The notes beneath the pieces were generated by a model. The model made no database searches and was not told where the DNA came from. It saw only the letters and a list, made by a program, of their open reading frames with translations. This document shows, piece by piece, positions 33,775-45,719 of a DNA stretch of 64,000 nucleotides; within the stretch, counting starts at the first letter, position 1; every line of letters begins with the position of its first letter. The translations under genes and the position numbers were made by a program. Source of the stretch: Micrasema longulum (Eukaryota; Arthropoda; Insecta; Trichoptera; Brachycentridae); the NCBI GenBank assembly GCA_022494885.1, contig JAGVSM010004517.1:62001-126000 (forward strand), in the 5' to 3' direction.

Positions 33775-34785
33775 GGTATATGTATAGATGTGTTGCTGAA
33801 TTAGCGGACATTCATTCTTCGCGTAGCAAGGATAAATATTTTTTGAATAAATATTTAGCATAGTTATACAAATTTTACTTTCCGAATCGGGTGTGAAAAT
33901 GTCAATTTGAAGATTACAAAAAATACGAATTCATCATTCAAAAAAATAAGAGAGATATATCAAGTCTTGTGTCCTATGTTGACTTGTGTGACATCACAGC
34001 CACACAAGAGTTAACAAAAGTTTATTATCAATTTCTTAGTGTACATATTATAAAGAATAAAGTTTCATTTTTTGGGCAACGGGAAAATATTGTTTTTAGC
34101 AATTAGTCCGAGAATGTGCTTTTATTTGTATACTTAAAGTTTTAATAAATAATTAAAATAAAACACAATTTTTTCGATGGAGACGAAACAACTTTTGACA
34201 TGTGTGAGATTTTAATATAAATATTCAAAGAGCAGACTATATTTCGCGGATATTTTTGTTATGTATGTACACTGTACACTGATCCATAAAACTAAAAAAT
34301 AATCTGTGCCAACTTAGAGTGCACACGAAGAGCCAAACAAAGGCTGGCACATATCAGATCGATACTGCCATAACGATTTTGCATAAAATATGATTATTCT
34401 AGCGTGAGTTATGGCACGGTTGAAATTTATGTCTATAAGGGAGCACACAATATGCTCGGTTATTACCTAATGTATTCCACGCGCTCGCTTCATCACGTTC
34501 CTATGGTTACGTCAGAAACTGAAGATCGGAAGCTTAACCCTTCTCTATACAAAACAAATACTTTTACTCCTTTCTTTTCTGTGATCCTGCTACAAAATAT
34601 ATTAAGTACTTTATACAATATTATGTTTCATACGTAAAATTCATACACGCTTTAGCGTTTTCGATAAGAACGAAATTCGCTATTAAACTAAAAAAATTGT
34701 ACCCGAGTTCTTGAACATCGTATACAAAAAGACACCTAACACGACTTATATATTTTAAAGGTTTTTTTGCAAATCATTCTTTTAG
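33775..34785. other. AT-rich stretch, nothing recognised
   Basis: A 77-codon plus frame (34404-34637) has no domain I recognise and no repeat partner. Confidence 0.4.
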
Positions 34786-34790
34786 TATAA

Positions 34791-34865
34791 TGGATAACTT
34801 ATAAAGCGTCATTTTTGTAATATGATATGATACCTCAGGGCGCTTTACAAAGTAATCCCATGAAT
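34791..34865 (+). repeat. Orphan family-R hairpin head
   Basis: 'tggataacttataaagcgtc' then 'tcagggcgctttacaaagta'. A TATAAAGCG / CGCTTTACA stem is possible. No motif units follow. Confidence 0.65.
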
Positions 34866-34984
34866 ATTGATTCTAATTTGAATAAAAGTTTAAGTTGAAA
34901 ATTAATGATGTTTGTAAAACTATGTAAAATAAATATTTTGGCATCACACCCGCGTACGGCTATAATTAGAACAAAGAAAAAGCA

Positions 34985-35275
34985 ATGAATTAAAAAAAAT
35001 ATTGGAATATTGTTATAATACGAGATTTACACATAATGGAGATTTAGTTATTCCAAAGACATGCAACAAATATGGAAAAAAAACACTAAAATATGTGGTT
35101 CCAGTTGTGTTCAATTTGTTGCGAAACGATCTTAAAAATAGCACTTCCAAAAGAGACCAGGGCAAGATAAGAGAATGGCTATTCAATCAGGAGTTAATGT
35201 ATGAATAAAATAAAATGTATTTAAATACTCGTATATAGAAATAAAAAAAAGCCTTTATGCCTATTATTTACACAT
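34985..35275 (+). pseudogene. LINE C-terminus
   Basis: YNTRFTHNGDLVIPKTCNKY continues as GKKTLKYVVPVVFNLL to a stop at about 35208. It is the same family as the minus-strand copy at 26682-27600, which has YNTRF/HNTRF, PK.CNKYG and TLKY at the same places. The upstream RT part is lost. Confidence 0.8.
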
Positions 35276-35279
35276 AACT

Positions 35280-36760
35280 ATTTTGAATTTCTGTATTTCC
35301 GTTTTGTATTTCTTTTTATTTTTTAATTGCGAAATCGTGTATTTTTTTATTTTATTTCTTTTTTGGAAAAATCATTTCTCGCTACATATAGTTAAGTAAG
35401 TAGTAATAATGATTAGAAAAATAGTCTAATCATATGTTTCAATGTAAAGGATTTTCTCCTACAAGTCATATAAATTGGCTTGATGAGTTCTATAATAAAA
35501 ATATACGTATTTATTATATGTAAATAAAAAGATTAAAAATTATAAACGCTGTTACATGTGCAATAATAGGAAGCCGTATTCAAAACCACAAAAGATTTTT
35601 CAGTAGTTTGCAGACAGCGAGCGATCAGACGAGAATAATTCGAAAATCCTTTGGAATATCGGCTTCACCAAACAGTTAGTTTAGCTATAACTCCAGTACA
35701 TATTTACCCGGCGCAGGAGCCCAAAGTGGTTCGTTAACATAACAAAGTACCGAACAACGAACTGAAAAATTTCCTTCATTGTGGCCCCGTCGGAGCGAAC
35801 ATTCGAACCTCGCTTGTTATTCTAAGAGTAACTTGGCAAATCATATATGTCCCGGGTTTACAAAGAATACAAACAGTTGGAGCCGGTACTGTGCTGGTTA
35901 TACAGAGGTTAGAAACCATATTCAATTCATTGAAAATATTTTATTAATTATAAAACACACGCTAGTGGCGCACGCAAGTGACCTCCAAACTTCTACAGGT
36001 TAATTAATTCAAATAATATCAAATTACAATTAACTAACCACATAATCGAATATGCACACAAAATCTTTTAATGTAGTTTTATATTATTATTTATGCACTC
36101 GACCTTTAATAATTTTATTTGATGTATACAAATAATTGTGAATTAAAATATGCTTCGGAAAATGGAAGAATTTTTTCTTACGACGTCTAAAAAATATCTA
36201 CGAAACTCAACTTTCGAAAAAAAATAATAACAGTTTAGCATAGCTACATCTTTACAAATCTAGATAACGCATTTAAACCACAACTCGCTCAGCGGCCGAC
36301 TTATGGGGACCAGCCAGGACTAACGCATCGAGAAATATCATGTTTATTCCTATCCTACGCTTAACTGGTTTGATTGATCGCCGTCTTGCCTATCCGCCCC
36401 CTTTGTCAATTCGCGTCTAGATAACTGTAATGAAATATACGCAAATCTCCCAAAATATTGAACTGATGAACTTTAATCTGCATTCAATGTGGCTGCAACG
36501 CTTACTAAGGGAGTAAACAAATATTCTTACATCTCTCACAACATCTTCAAAATTTAAAGTGTTTATAAAGCCCGGAGAGGATAAAAAACAAGCTTTGCCA
36601 GACAGTATTTAAATCCTTTAGAGCCACGGATAACTACTAAACTTTTTAATGTAGAGATACATCAGTTTTTTGTTCTGAACCCTCTCCAATATTGAGGAAT
36701 ATCTTGACTCGTGAGGATTCATATCACCGAAGCACTCTCAAGCCTACTCCGGACCAACGA
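35280..36760. other. Mixed stretch, nothing recognised
   Basis: 35700-35900 and 36280-36420 are less AT-rich than average. A 74-codon frame (35779-36003) has no recognisable domain. These may be host non-coding or exonic sequence. Confidence 0.35.
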
Positions 36761-36764
36761 TAAC

Positions 36765-36935
36765 TTCATATTTATGTGTCTCAGGATAAATTTTTGACAT
36801 GGTTGACATGTAATATTTGTTTAGAAAGGTATTCAGATAGGCTGTATTTCAGTGACAGTTCATAGACCTTGTAAATGTCTAGACTTCTATTTTCCCTTCT
36901 TAAAAATGTTTTCACTCTCTGTTGCGATAAATTTA
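36765..36935 (+). repeat. SINE head remnant joined to F1 arm
   Basis: 'gtgtctcaggataaattttt' and 'gacatggttgacatg' match the 3' side of the type 1 SINE head. The F1 arm follows ('cttgtaaatgtctagacttc', 'gttttcactctctgttgc'). This is the same composite as at 6682. Confidence 0.6.
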
Positions 36936-37003
36936 TATATTAAATTGACCATATTATTTTATTTATAAAAACACTGGTTGAAATTAATAAGTATGTACAA
37001 AGT

Positions 37004-37303
37004 ATGTCCTCGTCTTATTTATTTATTTACATATACGCCCAATGGGCATTTTTAAGGACATATGTATGCATAGAAAATTATTTTAAAGGAAAGCAGAAGG
37101 ACACAATGGTATATAGTAGACTTAGTGGGAGTGGAAGCGGAAGAGGAAGCGGGAGAGTGTCAATCAGTGATCGTTTGAAAGAAGACAACTTGTTACCTAT
37201 CAAAGAAATCAAGACTGGTATATTTGTTGGCAGACCTAAAAATTCTGGGCATAGGGGAATGAAAATCATAGTTAGTTTTATGGTTATCGGTATAAAGGAG
37301 TAA
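37004..37303 (+). other. 99-codon frame, unassigned
   Basis: The frame includes SGSGSGRGSGR from a short purine-rich repeat (about 37124-37160), then RPKNSGHRGMKIIV. I recognise no domain. Its start lies in an ATTTATTT-rich LINE-tail-like sequence, which argues against a natural protein start. Coding status is doubtful. Confidence 0.2.
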
Positions 37304-37309
37304 GTTTAA

Positions 37310-39245
37310 TAGATTCTTTAATTCGTAATTACAATCCAATTTATGGAACTTGTACTAAATTAGTTGTATTTTTTAAGCACATTTCACAATATTTTGACAG
37401 CTGAAGCTATCAGCTAGTGCCGTATCGTATATATGGAAATGAGTTAAACATAAATTAATACGAACTAAGGAAATATGTTCATTATATACCTCTTCCTTAC
37501 CCAAAAATGTCAACAATATTTCGAGTTGCAAAGTAAAGAGCGGACGTGGAAAAAAATAGTAGGTGCATAATATTGTATTCGAAATGTGTTATATCCATTC
37601 AAGTTTTACATAAGGGCCAGTTTTATTTATATTGAAATACTGTACCGAAATTCGCGATCCCTGAGTTCATATATCGACCTTATTTCGTGATCCGATCAAA
37701 AACGTTCTTCTCAGTTTCACCAGATCCCTTCACAGCACTACTAGTAAGAGTTTCCTTTTAACCGAAGTGGCTTCTGAAAAGCTTGCATCTCAAGTCTAGC
37801 CTAACGACCCAGTATTGCTTTACAAATAAATGCAGTAAAATGCATAAATTCCCTCTAATGAAACGATAGAACCAGTATGAATAACTCACAAGGAGAGGGC
37901 AATTATTGAAATTTATTCAGCAATGGAATCAAAAGTTTTAAATTGTGCAAATACATTTTGTTTTTCGATATGTTCAATCCTATTATTCGTATTTTACGTT
38001 CATCTCTAGAGATTTTAATAGAATTTGCCGTCGTTAATCTAGATTAATGTTACCCAAATTTTTTTGCTTGTTTGAAATGATAAAATAAAATAGTTTAGGC
38101 ATTTATTATGATTGTCCCTATCAGATTAAAATCGTGAAAAATTAAACTAGCTAATTACAGTTAATACAAACGTTTTTTATATTATTATTAGCTAAGACAC
38201 GAAAAACTGAATAAAAAATCCAGAAGTGTCGCAATTAAAAAATATTTCTTAAATCTTTTTGATATTGATAATTATTAACATAGTTTATATAAGATGGTGT
38301 TTTATGTTTTTTATACAATAATGTTTTCTTTTTATTTCGGATGTATTACTTTGTATGATATTATGTATTGTCAAAAAAATGATTTTTCTTGTGCACGGTC
38401 CCAAATGAGTTTCTAATAACTCCTGGGAGTACAATATGTACTTTTTGTATTACATGTTTTATTATTAATAATAAAAAAATAAAATATATTTATTTTTCAC
38501 ATCATTCATTTCTGTATTGTATTAAACTCGTAAATATTTTTATGTAAGATATACGAATATAAAAAAAAGTATATTTATAAATTAAAAGATATTAAGAGAT
38601 ATTAGATTAAGCATAAATATTATTGAAAAAGTTGGCAATATGTGTAAAGATTCAGTTACTTTTCTAAACTACTTATCTCATTGCATTTATCTCATTGCAA
38701 TTGCATTCATGACATCATCTAATTCGAAAGCGTATCGTAATTGTAAGATGTATTGATTTTGTGTGTATTTTATAAAATTTTTGACGCACACACTTTGGCC
38801 TAAATGTAAGCATTATTCTAGTTGAATTTATTACAGAAATAAAAATAATTAAATTCAAAATATGAAACATACCCATATGAACGTTTTTGATCCCAGATGT
38901 ACTCGTATGTAGTCCTGAAACAGAGAAAATAAATTATACATATAAAATTAACAATTTTTAACTTTAATGATATTTTTCTTCATTGTTTAAAGTGTTTATT
39001 ATAATGATTTATATACACGTAAAAGCATCCACGAACGACGAAAATAAATATTTGAAATTCAAACATTACTACGCTTTTTCAATAAGAAATGTTCAATTTT
39101 GACCGAAAAAAACCTTCTTTATTAATATTGATGTTTTTGTTTGATATTTATTGATAAAATTTTTGTCCCCTGTTAAAATAATTATTTGATCTTATCTCCA
39201 AAATATGTTAAGAATAAGATAATAACTGTAAACGTTGTAAACAAT
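37310..39245. other. AT-rich stretch, nothing recognised
   Basis: No gene or shared repeat seen. A small tandem 'tctcattgca' pair lies near 38677-38700. Confidence 0.45.
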
Positions 39246-39246
39246 T

Positions 39247-39335
39247 CACCAGTCTTGAAGATGCCTACTTAGGCGAAAGTGCTCGTTGGTCAAAATAATA
39301 AAAAGTAAAACTAAACCAAGAAGTTTTATTGATAA
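39247..39335 (+). repeat. Hammerhead-like motif, short element remnant
   Basis: 39252-39290 reads TTGAAGA, T, GCCTA-CT-TAGGC, GAAA, then GTGCTCGTTGG. The GCCTA/TAGGC stem is perfect and sits between the TGAAGA and GAAA boxes. Stem I can form between CCAG (39249-39252) and TTGG (39286-39289) with a bulge. The sequence after it ('aaaccaagaagttttattga') has no partner in this window. Confidence 0.5.
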
Positions 39336-39639
39336 GTTTATTTATAATTTTATAATAATTATCTTCTTTGTAAAAGCGATTTAGAAAATAGAGGACTTTT
39401 ATTTAAACAATACAATTATTTTAATAGCATGGGGTTCATTCAGTTCATTACTTTTTATTAACAGATGTACATATATGTAAACATTGTTTTTCTTTTTTTT
39501 ATGTTTATATTTGAATTAATTGACTTTCAAAATATATGCACTTATGCTCTTAAAAACAAGATATAAACTTACGAATATGATTTATTTTAGCTTGGCATTT
39601 ATAATACAGAAGTTTTAGTTTTTCTTTTTTATGTTATTG

Positions 39640-39980
39640 TTTTATAAATATAGGACTACTTATTTTATTTTATTTTATTATTTTATTTTATTTGGGAAAT
39701 CAACAGCTCTTCATACATATTTATAGTAAACAAACAGATATAGTGTATAAACTCAGAACTAATAACAGATTTCCACATAGTATACAAATTTAGTAAAGAA
39801 AATATATTACATATCAAATAAATACATATAATTTATACATATAAAAATTTTATTTTCATGTACTCAATAATGAAAGATTTAAAAAAAAATATTTTAAGAA
39901 CATTAAGTTACTATAAATTGGGCGAGATTAGGACAAGAATGCTTGAAGAGAGGATAAGGAGGGGAAGGGAGATGTACATA
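39640..39980 (-). repeat. LINE 3' end with pyrimidine-rich UTR
   Basis: ATTTT repeats at the left, then (minus strand) a C/T-rich run against 'gagaggataaggaggggaag'. The same plan is seen at 25690, 26690 and 51925. A possible worn coding end lies toward 40060. Confidence 0.5.
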
Positions 39981-40109
39981 TTTATTATTATAATGTCTAC
40001 TAAGTTACATAATGCATTTTTAGTGTAAATTTTAAATCTAACAGAGTGATGTTTGTGTAATCTATATTTGTAAAATAAAGATTACACAAATTTAATTAAT
40101 TAAGTAATT

Positions 40110-40310
40110 TAATTTTTATCTTATGCTCTAAAGATAAAAATCCACATCTTAGAACAGGCTGAGCCATGTTATATAGAGACTAGCATAAACAGAGAATACT
40201 CTGTTTTCATTTTAAAATTATTAGTTGTATATAGATTCCTTGTTAATAAGTATGTATACAAATTTTTTGCAATACATTTATAAAATAAAAAATAAATAAA
40301 CGATTTTTCC
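40110..40310 (+). repeat. LINE 3' UTR, partner of 8400-8600
   Basis: Contains 'gctctaaagataaaaatcca', 'cttagaacaggctgagcc', 'attccttgttaataagtatg' and an ATAAA tail, in the same order as the minus strand at 8400-8600. Confidence 0.65.
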
Positions 40311-40314
40311 AGAC

Positions 40315-41475
40315 AGTTATTTTTTCAAACATGTATTATTGAGCAGTTTTACAATTAGACATAAAGCTCAGCTTCAGTTTATACGCATATATTTTAACTA
40401 GTATAGATACTTGCCATTGAAAAAAATTTTATGGATTATTTTTACAAACAATAAATAAATATTTTCCCAGTCATCGTCCATAAGAGCTAATTTCATCTTT
40501 TATTTTATAAATCTCCTTTCCGAGTTGCTCATTTTCCTAAGTAGTTTAACAGACGTATTCGATATTAGTTCAAGAAATTTAACACCAGCTCGGCGTTATA
40601 TGTATTCGCACACTCTTTTCTCTGCCGTCCCATTTGACAGAAAAATTACTCAATTCCTTCCAGAGCACTGAGGGCAACGCTTATTGGACGAATATAAAGC
40701 CCGGTAGAGACGTTGCACCCAAACTTTTATTCCATTTTACATTTATTGTAAAAACAAAGAATATTTTACCGCGTTATTCATTTTCCTTTTTGTATTATTT
40801 AAGCTTCAGAGTTAACATGTATAGAGATATCAATGTCCAAAATTCATAATAGTATAATACATAGGAGCTCGTTGCAGGTGAAGTGAACCAACTAACAAAA
40901 TGGTCAAACTTTTGTATTCGAAGTTTAAATTCAGTGAGCTTTATGCTTATTTTTTTCTAAGCTTTTTTGTTAATTTTTCATAGCATGGATGTTTTGTACA
41001 TAAAGAAGCAGGACAAGACGTTTTGGAATTGTACTAAAAACAAAATTTTTAATGAGTTTATATCATCTTCAAAATTGATTTAAGTTTTTCTATTGACATT
41101 GTCAGTTAGTTCAATTCACCTGTAATGGGCTCATATACATTTAGATATATTTAGTTGCATGTCGGACAAATCAAATAAGATTTTATTTAGAATTGAAAAA
41201 ATAATGAAATTTGACTGAATTCACAATGTTGTAATTCTCGTATATTTTAGGATTAGTCAAACTTTTTTATAATTAAATAAACAATACAACACTGTTATGT
41301 TTAATGTTTATAATAGGCATTTGTGCCGTGTGAACCAGTTCAATAAAAAACTAATTAATTAAATTTAATATTACAATAAAAATATTCAAAAACACATTAT
41401 AACTCAACGTTTATTACACAAAGTATGAAAACGATAAATACGTTTTTTTAAATGTGATTTATAATGTAAATTTGT
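40315..41475. other. AT-rich stretch, nothing recognised
   Basis: A 71-codon frame at 40634-40849 has no domain I recognise. Confidence 0.4.
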
Positions 41476-41477
41476 TA

Positions 41478-41550
41478 CAACAGAGAGGGAAAACATTCTC
41501 GAGAAGGGAATATGGAAGTCTAAGCTTTTAGCTAGCCTGTCTAGAAACGT
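41478..41550 (-). repeat. Family F1, terminal piece
   Basis: 'gttacaacagagagggaaaa' then 'gagaagggaatatggaagtc' is the F1 end; only about 70 bp remain. Confidence 0.65.
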
Positions 41551-41719
41551 TTTAACATACTAAAAAAACTGTTGGCAGTGATTCGAGTTTAAAGTACGTA
41601 TACATTTTAATTACATAAAAATACTTCATAAAATTAAATGATTTTATAATAAGTCAGAGTTGAACTCAGAAGGGTTAGATATTTTTTAACTATTAAACGT
41701 CTTTAAGAGTATTTATTAA

Positions 41720-42300
41720 TTTTAGAAATGCTTTTACTAAAATTTAAAACGACTCGGGATTAAAGTATTTCGCGTATTACGTTCGTTTGTTTGCACGGAA
41801 TGTTTGAGCGCCGTCTGGATGGAGCTTGTAAGAACGGATGGTTGAGACTTTGGCATTTCTGCATTTGGCAGCCGCCCCAAGAAACAAACATTTCGAAATA
41901 AACGTCCGCCGTTATGTTTATTCTGCTTTTTGCTTATGAAATCCGCCCCACCGTTGTATATCACATATCAAATTGGGCACAAAAATAACGCCGTGATTTA
42001 GAGGAGCACTCTGACGTTGGCACACATAGACATATCTCAGACTAATGGCGCATGCACGGACTCGATGTGAGGAAAAACTGAGTTAACAAATGTACAAATA
42101 CGGGAAACAAACATGTCGGCGGCACTCGCTGGCATTGTTTATGCCGCCTCTAGTCGGCAGCGGGAAATGACTGAGGCGGAAGGATGCTTTCCAATCGCAG
42201 CTCGTCACTGGGAAAGCATGTCTGCTGAAGAAAATGGATGCCTAAATCTATTAGACGTATTTTGTTTTTCCGTTTCTAAATACGAATATTCAAGGTGATT
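41720..42300. other. GC-richer block, unassigned
   Basis: Composition is more balanced than its surroundings over nearly 600 bp. Frames of 75 codons (minus, 41737-41964) and 61 codons (plus, 42113-42298) are present but show no domain. This is one of the better places to look for a host exon or conserved regulatory element. Confidence 0.3.
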
Positions 42301-42599
42301 TTCAAACGTTCAAAATGTACTTTGAATGAATATTATATTTATCTGCAAATGTGAGTACCTAATTTTCTCAATATTTACACACGTTAAAAAGCGCCGGAGG
42401 ATTATTTTGATCATTTCAAGAGCATTAAAAAGGGAAGAGTAATAAAGATTCCATAAAATCAAAGTTATTTTGATTAGAGATAAAGAATATTTTATGAAAG
42501 GAATATAAAAGCATTTTTTTAAAATTTATTTTATAATATTATTATTTACATTTTAGTACATATCTTATTACAAATAACACTATATTAAAAAAAAAAAAA

Positions 42600-42870
42600 G
42601 CATGGGCATGGCACATACAGGGCTTGTAAACTGTCATTGGCTGGATTGATTGGCCACTTCACACACTGTGTAACATTCATCATTGTCATGTCATGTTTAA
42701 ACATCTATATTCCTTAATTCTTCCATATGTTGAGCTTTGTAAAGTTATCGAGCTAAAACCTTTATTAGCTCGGGTGGCAATTTGACCGAATTATATCACC
42801 TACATACTAGGCAACGCCTAAAAATATTTTTAAAATTGTATACTTCTTAGACCCTATATAATTATTTATT
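42600..42870 (-). repeat. Family F1 arm plus core
   Basis: 'ctgtcattggctgga', 'cacactgtgtaacattcatc', 'aattcttccatatgttga', then the core 'aaaacctttattag' and 'gcaacgcctaaaaatatttt'. Confidence 0.75.
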
Positions 42871-42944
42871 TATATTGACACGGATTTTCGGAGCAAGATC
42901 TCAGGCAAGAGTTGTTCCTGGTTGTGTCATTATAATCTGTGTCT

Positions 42945-43425
42945 CTCTACTTAATAAAGCCTTAAGAATCATTTTGAAAAAAAAACAGATACACGAGGGT
43001 AAAGTTGATGGTAAATGAAATGAAATTATTAACATATAAACAAAGAGTATTTTACAATACAATGATATTTGTTTATAAAATTATAAACTCTAATAAAAAA
43101 ACAGAATTTAAAAAAAAATTGATCGGAACCAGCATGAACACGATCACAATACTAGAGAAAAGAAAAAAATTAGACTTCCATTTAGGAAAAAGGCAAAGTC
43201 ACAAAATTCAATTTTATTTAAAGCAATTTAAAAGTATTACGAAATGGAAAAAATATTTATGAAGAAAAAAACATATCAAAATTTAAAATAATGGTCAAGA
43301 CGTATGTGATAAACAATTTATAAATAAAATATATTTGCAATGTTATTATTAGAACACTCATAACAATATAGTTGATATGTGTGCCCTACTTTTAGATTTA
43401 AATAAATAAAATAAATAATGATATT
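42945..43425 (+). pseudogene. LINE RT end and C-terminus with frameshifts
   Basis: NKALRIILKK, then (after a frameshift in a 9-A run) RYTRVKLMVNEMKLLTYKQR, VFYNTMIFVYKIINSN, and FYLKQFKSITKWKKYL, then in another frame EEKNISKFKIMVKTYVINNL. 'nkalRiIL', 'mL..l..lt..qRv.yn...lvYKi.n' and the final 'FK..vk.yv' are the standard landmarks after LINE RT. The 3' UTR ends with 'gtgccctacttttagattta' and ATAAA repeats. Confidence 0.85.
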
Positions 43426-43429
43426 AAAA

Positions 43430-44450
43430 ATAAATAAATTAGTAATTAATAAAAAAACGAAGACAATAACAAGGTTTTTGTGGATTGTTAAAAGGCTTGA
43501 GGACTTTTATAAAAAAAAACAGTGTTTTGTAAGCTTTGCTGACTGTCTTTTTTATATGATCTTAATTTTTTTTATCTTTATATACATTAGGGTCACAAAT
43601 ACAGTATACTTTGGTAATCAGCAAAGTAATGAAAATATCATTTTACATGTTTTAAAATAAACATTACTTTCGAGGTAATGCTTTTTTGTCATTTTAATAT
43701 GTCGATTTGGTTTTTTATTATGTTACACATAATATGAACATAAAAATATTGAACGACTTAATTAAAATTGAATAAAACGTAAAATGATATTATTATACTC
43801 GAAATACAACGGACTGAAAGGGTCGACTAATGACATATCCTCATACCTCTTCCGCATAATTCCCGTTTTTCGGAAAACTGTTTCCTCGTTGAAGGTACCC
43901 ATCAATAGTGGTTTAAGTTTGCGGCATTGTATTTTTGAGATGGAATCGCTAATGTATTCGCGCATATCCGAAGCACGCGCCATCCGAGATTTCCTCCATA
44001 ATAAATCACACACGAAGTATCAAGTGTAGACTGCGCTGACACCCAAAGTCATCCATCTTGTGTGTTCTAAAAACATTAGACCGCCATTTTAGCGTGTGGT
44101 TTGCTCACACATCCACACGGACATGGTAGGTAACGAATATATACACAGATATACTTAAGTGTGGAAATTACATACCAACACACATTTATCATTACTACTT
44201 GGAAATCTTCTTATTGTTACAAGAATTCATACCAAAATTTTAAAACCGGGACTTCATTGCATTTTTTTTAATGTGTTAATACCACACATATATTTATAAA
44301 TAAATAACAAACAAATGGCTAATAGTGACCAACTGAAATTACGGTGTCGGTTCTGGTCGGTTTTGGCCACGGTTTCGGAAAAAAACAGACAAAACCTGCG
44401 GTCGGGATGTGTCAGATTACGTTCGGCTGTACTTGGGTGTATCTAACGAG
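43430..44450. other. AT-rich stretch with one balanced ORF pair
   Basis: At 43762-44029 overlapping frames of about 80 codons lie on both strands in a segment of more even composition. The minus frame (CDLLWRKSRMARASDMREYI...) looks slightly more protein-like, but I recognise no family. Confidence 0.3.
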
Positions 44451-44453
44451 AAG

Positions 44454-44797
44454 TTCTCGTGAGCTCTAAGATCTTTCATGGTTATGTTTTAGTAATTTCT
44501 TCATAGTTAATAAGTCAAAATTTCTATAGCGTCCACGGAAAAACTGTTACATATAAGCATAGAATTAAGAATAGTCCAGAAACCGCATACGCACATCAAA
44601 CAGAAGGCGATTAAACTACTCATAAATGAGTAGGTTTACGTTTTGACCCATTTGTTTCTTTGTAGACGTCGCTCAGTACGCAACTCCTGATTTGAATTCA
44701 ACTACGCCGTGTTGTGTCCTTTTAAAGTGTAGAAATACTGCAAGGATCTTAAAGAAAGAGAATGCAATCACATTTCATGTGTAATTAGCAAACGAAT
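44454..44797 (+). pseudogene. Repeat with THAP-like start, copy 2
   Basis: Second copy of the block at 19051-19396. The initiator is changed to ACG (44704-44706), but the reading TPCCVLLKCRNTARILKK then ENAITFHV is otherwise kept before a stop. Conservation of the CC...CRN...TFH pattern in both copies supports the THAP reading. The second half of the domain is absent. Confidence 0.5.
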
Positions 44798-44799
44798 GT

Positions 44800-45220
44800 A
44801 TAAGATATAATTATTTATGTGTTTGCAGTTAATTTTTCTTTTTGTTATTCTAAATGTACTTTTTATTTGGATTGCAGCGTGCTTTTTTGGTTACAACATA
44901 ACTTAAAAAGAAATATATTATTACGTACGTATTGTATTTGTTCTTATTGTTGTTTTTGCAAATGTCCCTTGGATATATTGTGAATTTAAATATAAATATG
45001 TACAAGTAGATTTATTTAATTAACATTTTCATTTTTCATAAAGTATCATGACATATATTCAATAAGGTTAATAACTCAATTAGTGTAACAAAATAAGATT
45101 ATGTTCATGTGAGCCAAATTTCAAAATTCAAAAAATATTTTTCAAAAATTCCATCAAATACTTAGTAGGTAAATTACAACATCTGTACAAGGCAGATGAA
45201 TAATACATTTATGTATCTGA
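44800..45220. other. AT-rich stretch, nothing recognised
   Basis: No supported feature. Confidence 0.45.
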
Positions 45221-45224
45221 AATA

Positions 45225-45535
45225 GAACTGGTACCCTGGACGAGTGTTTCCGAGTAGGGGAAGCGAGTGGAGATAAGTTCGCCTCGTAGTGATGTATTGA
45301 CGAGTTTGCCTAGCGTATTAGGTTCCGGGTTTTATTCCTGGAAGAGTGATCGTTGAAATAGATATTTTTAAAGGTGGTTTAAACATAACAATTTGTTATT
45401 TTCTGGACAAACACCTAAAGCGTTATATTGATCACCTTACCATTATGTAATAGATGACATAGAAACGCTGCATTTGTAGTACCAATGCAGTGTCCTATGC
45501 ACCAATGAGTGCGGATAGGGAGATGAAGAATAGTG
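45225..45535 (+). repeat. SINE with type 2 head and common body
   Basis: The head matches 10741-10870 ('gagataagttcgcctcgtag', 'ggttccgggttttattcct'). The downstream body is the common one ('accaatgcagtgtcctatgc', 'gcggatagggagatgaag'). It shows that different heads are joined to one 3' body. A further worn head fragment follows at about 45636-45690 ('ccgtagcgtaatggca'). Confidence 0.75.
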
Positions 45536-45719
45536 AGTCATAATTAATTATTTTATTCCTATGCGCACTTATTTTTCAAATAACTAATACGAATATTTTA
45601 ATGCACGCATTTCTTCATAAGTACGAGATTTGGTGGACCCCGTAGCGTAATGGCATTGTCTTACATGAAGTCAAGTTCCAAAATCTCAAAAATTAAAACA
45701 TATATTTTAAACATATAGC

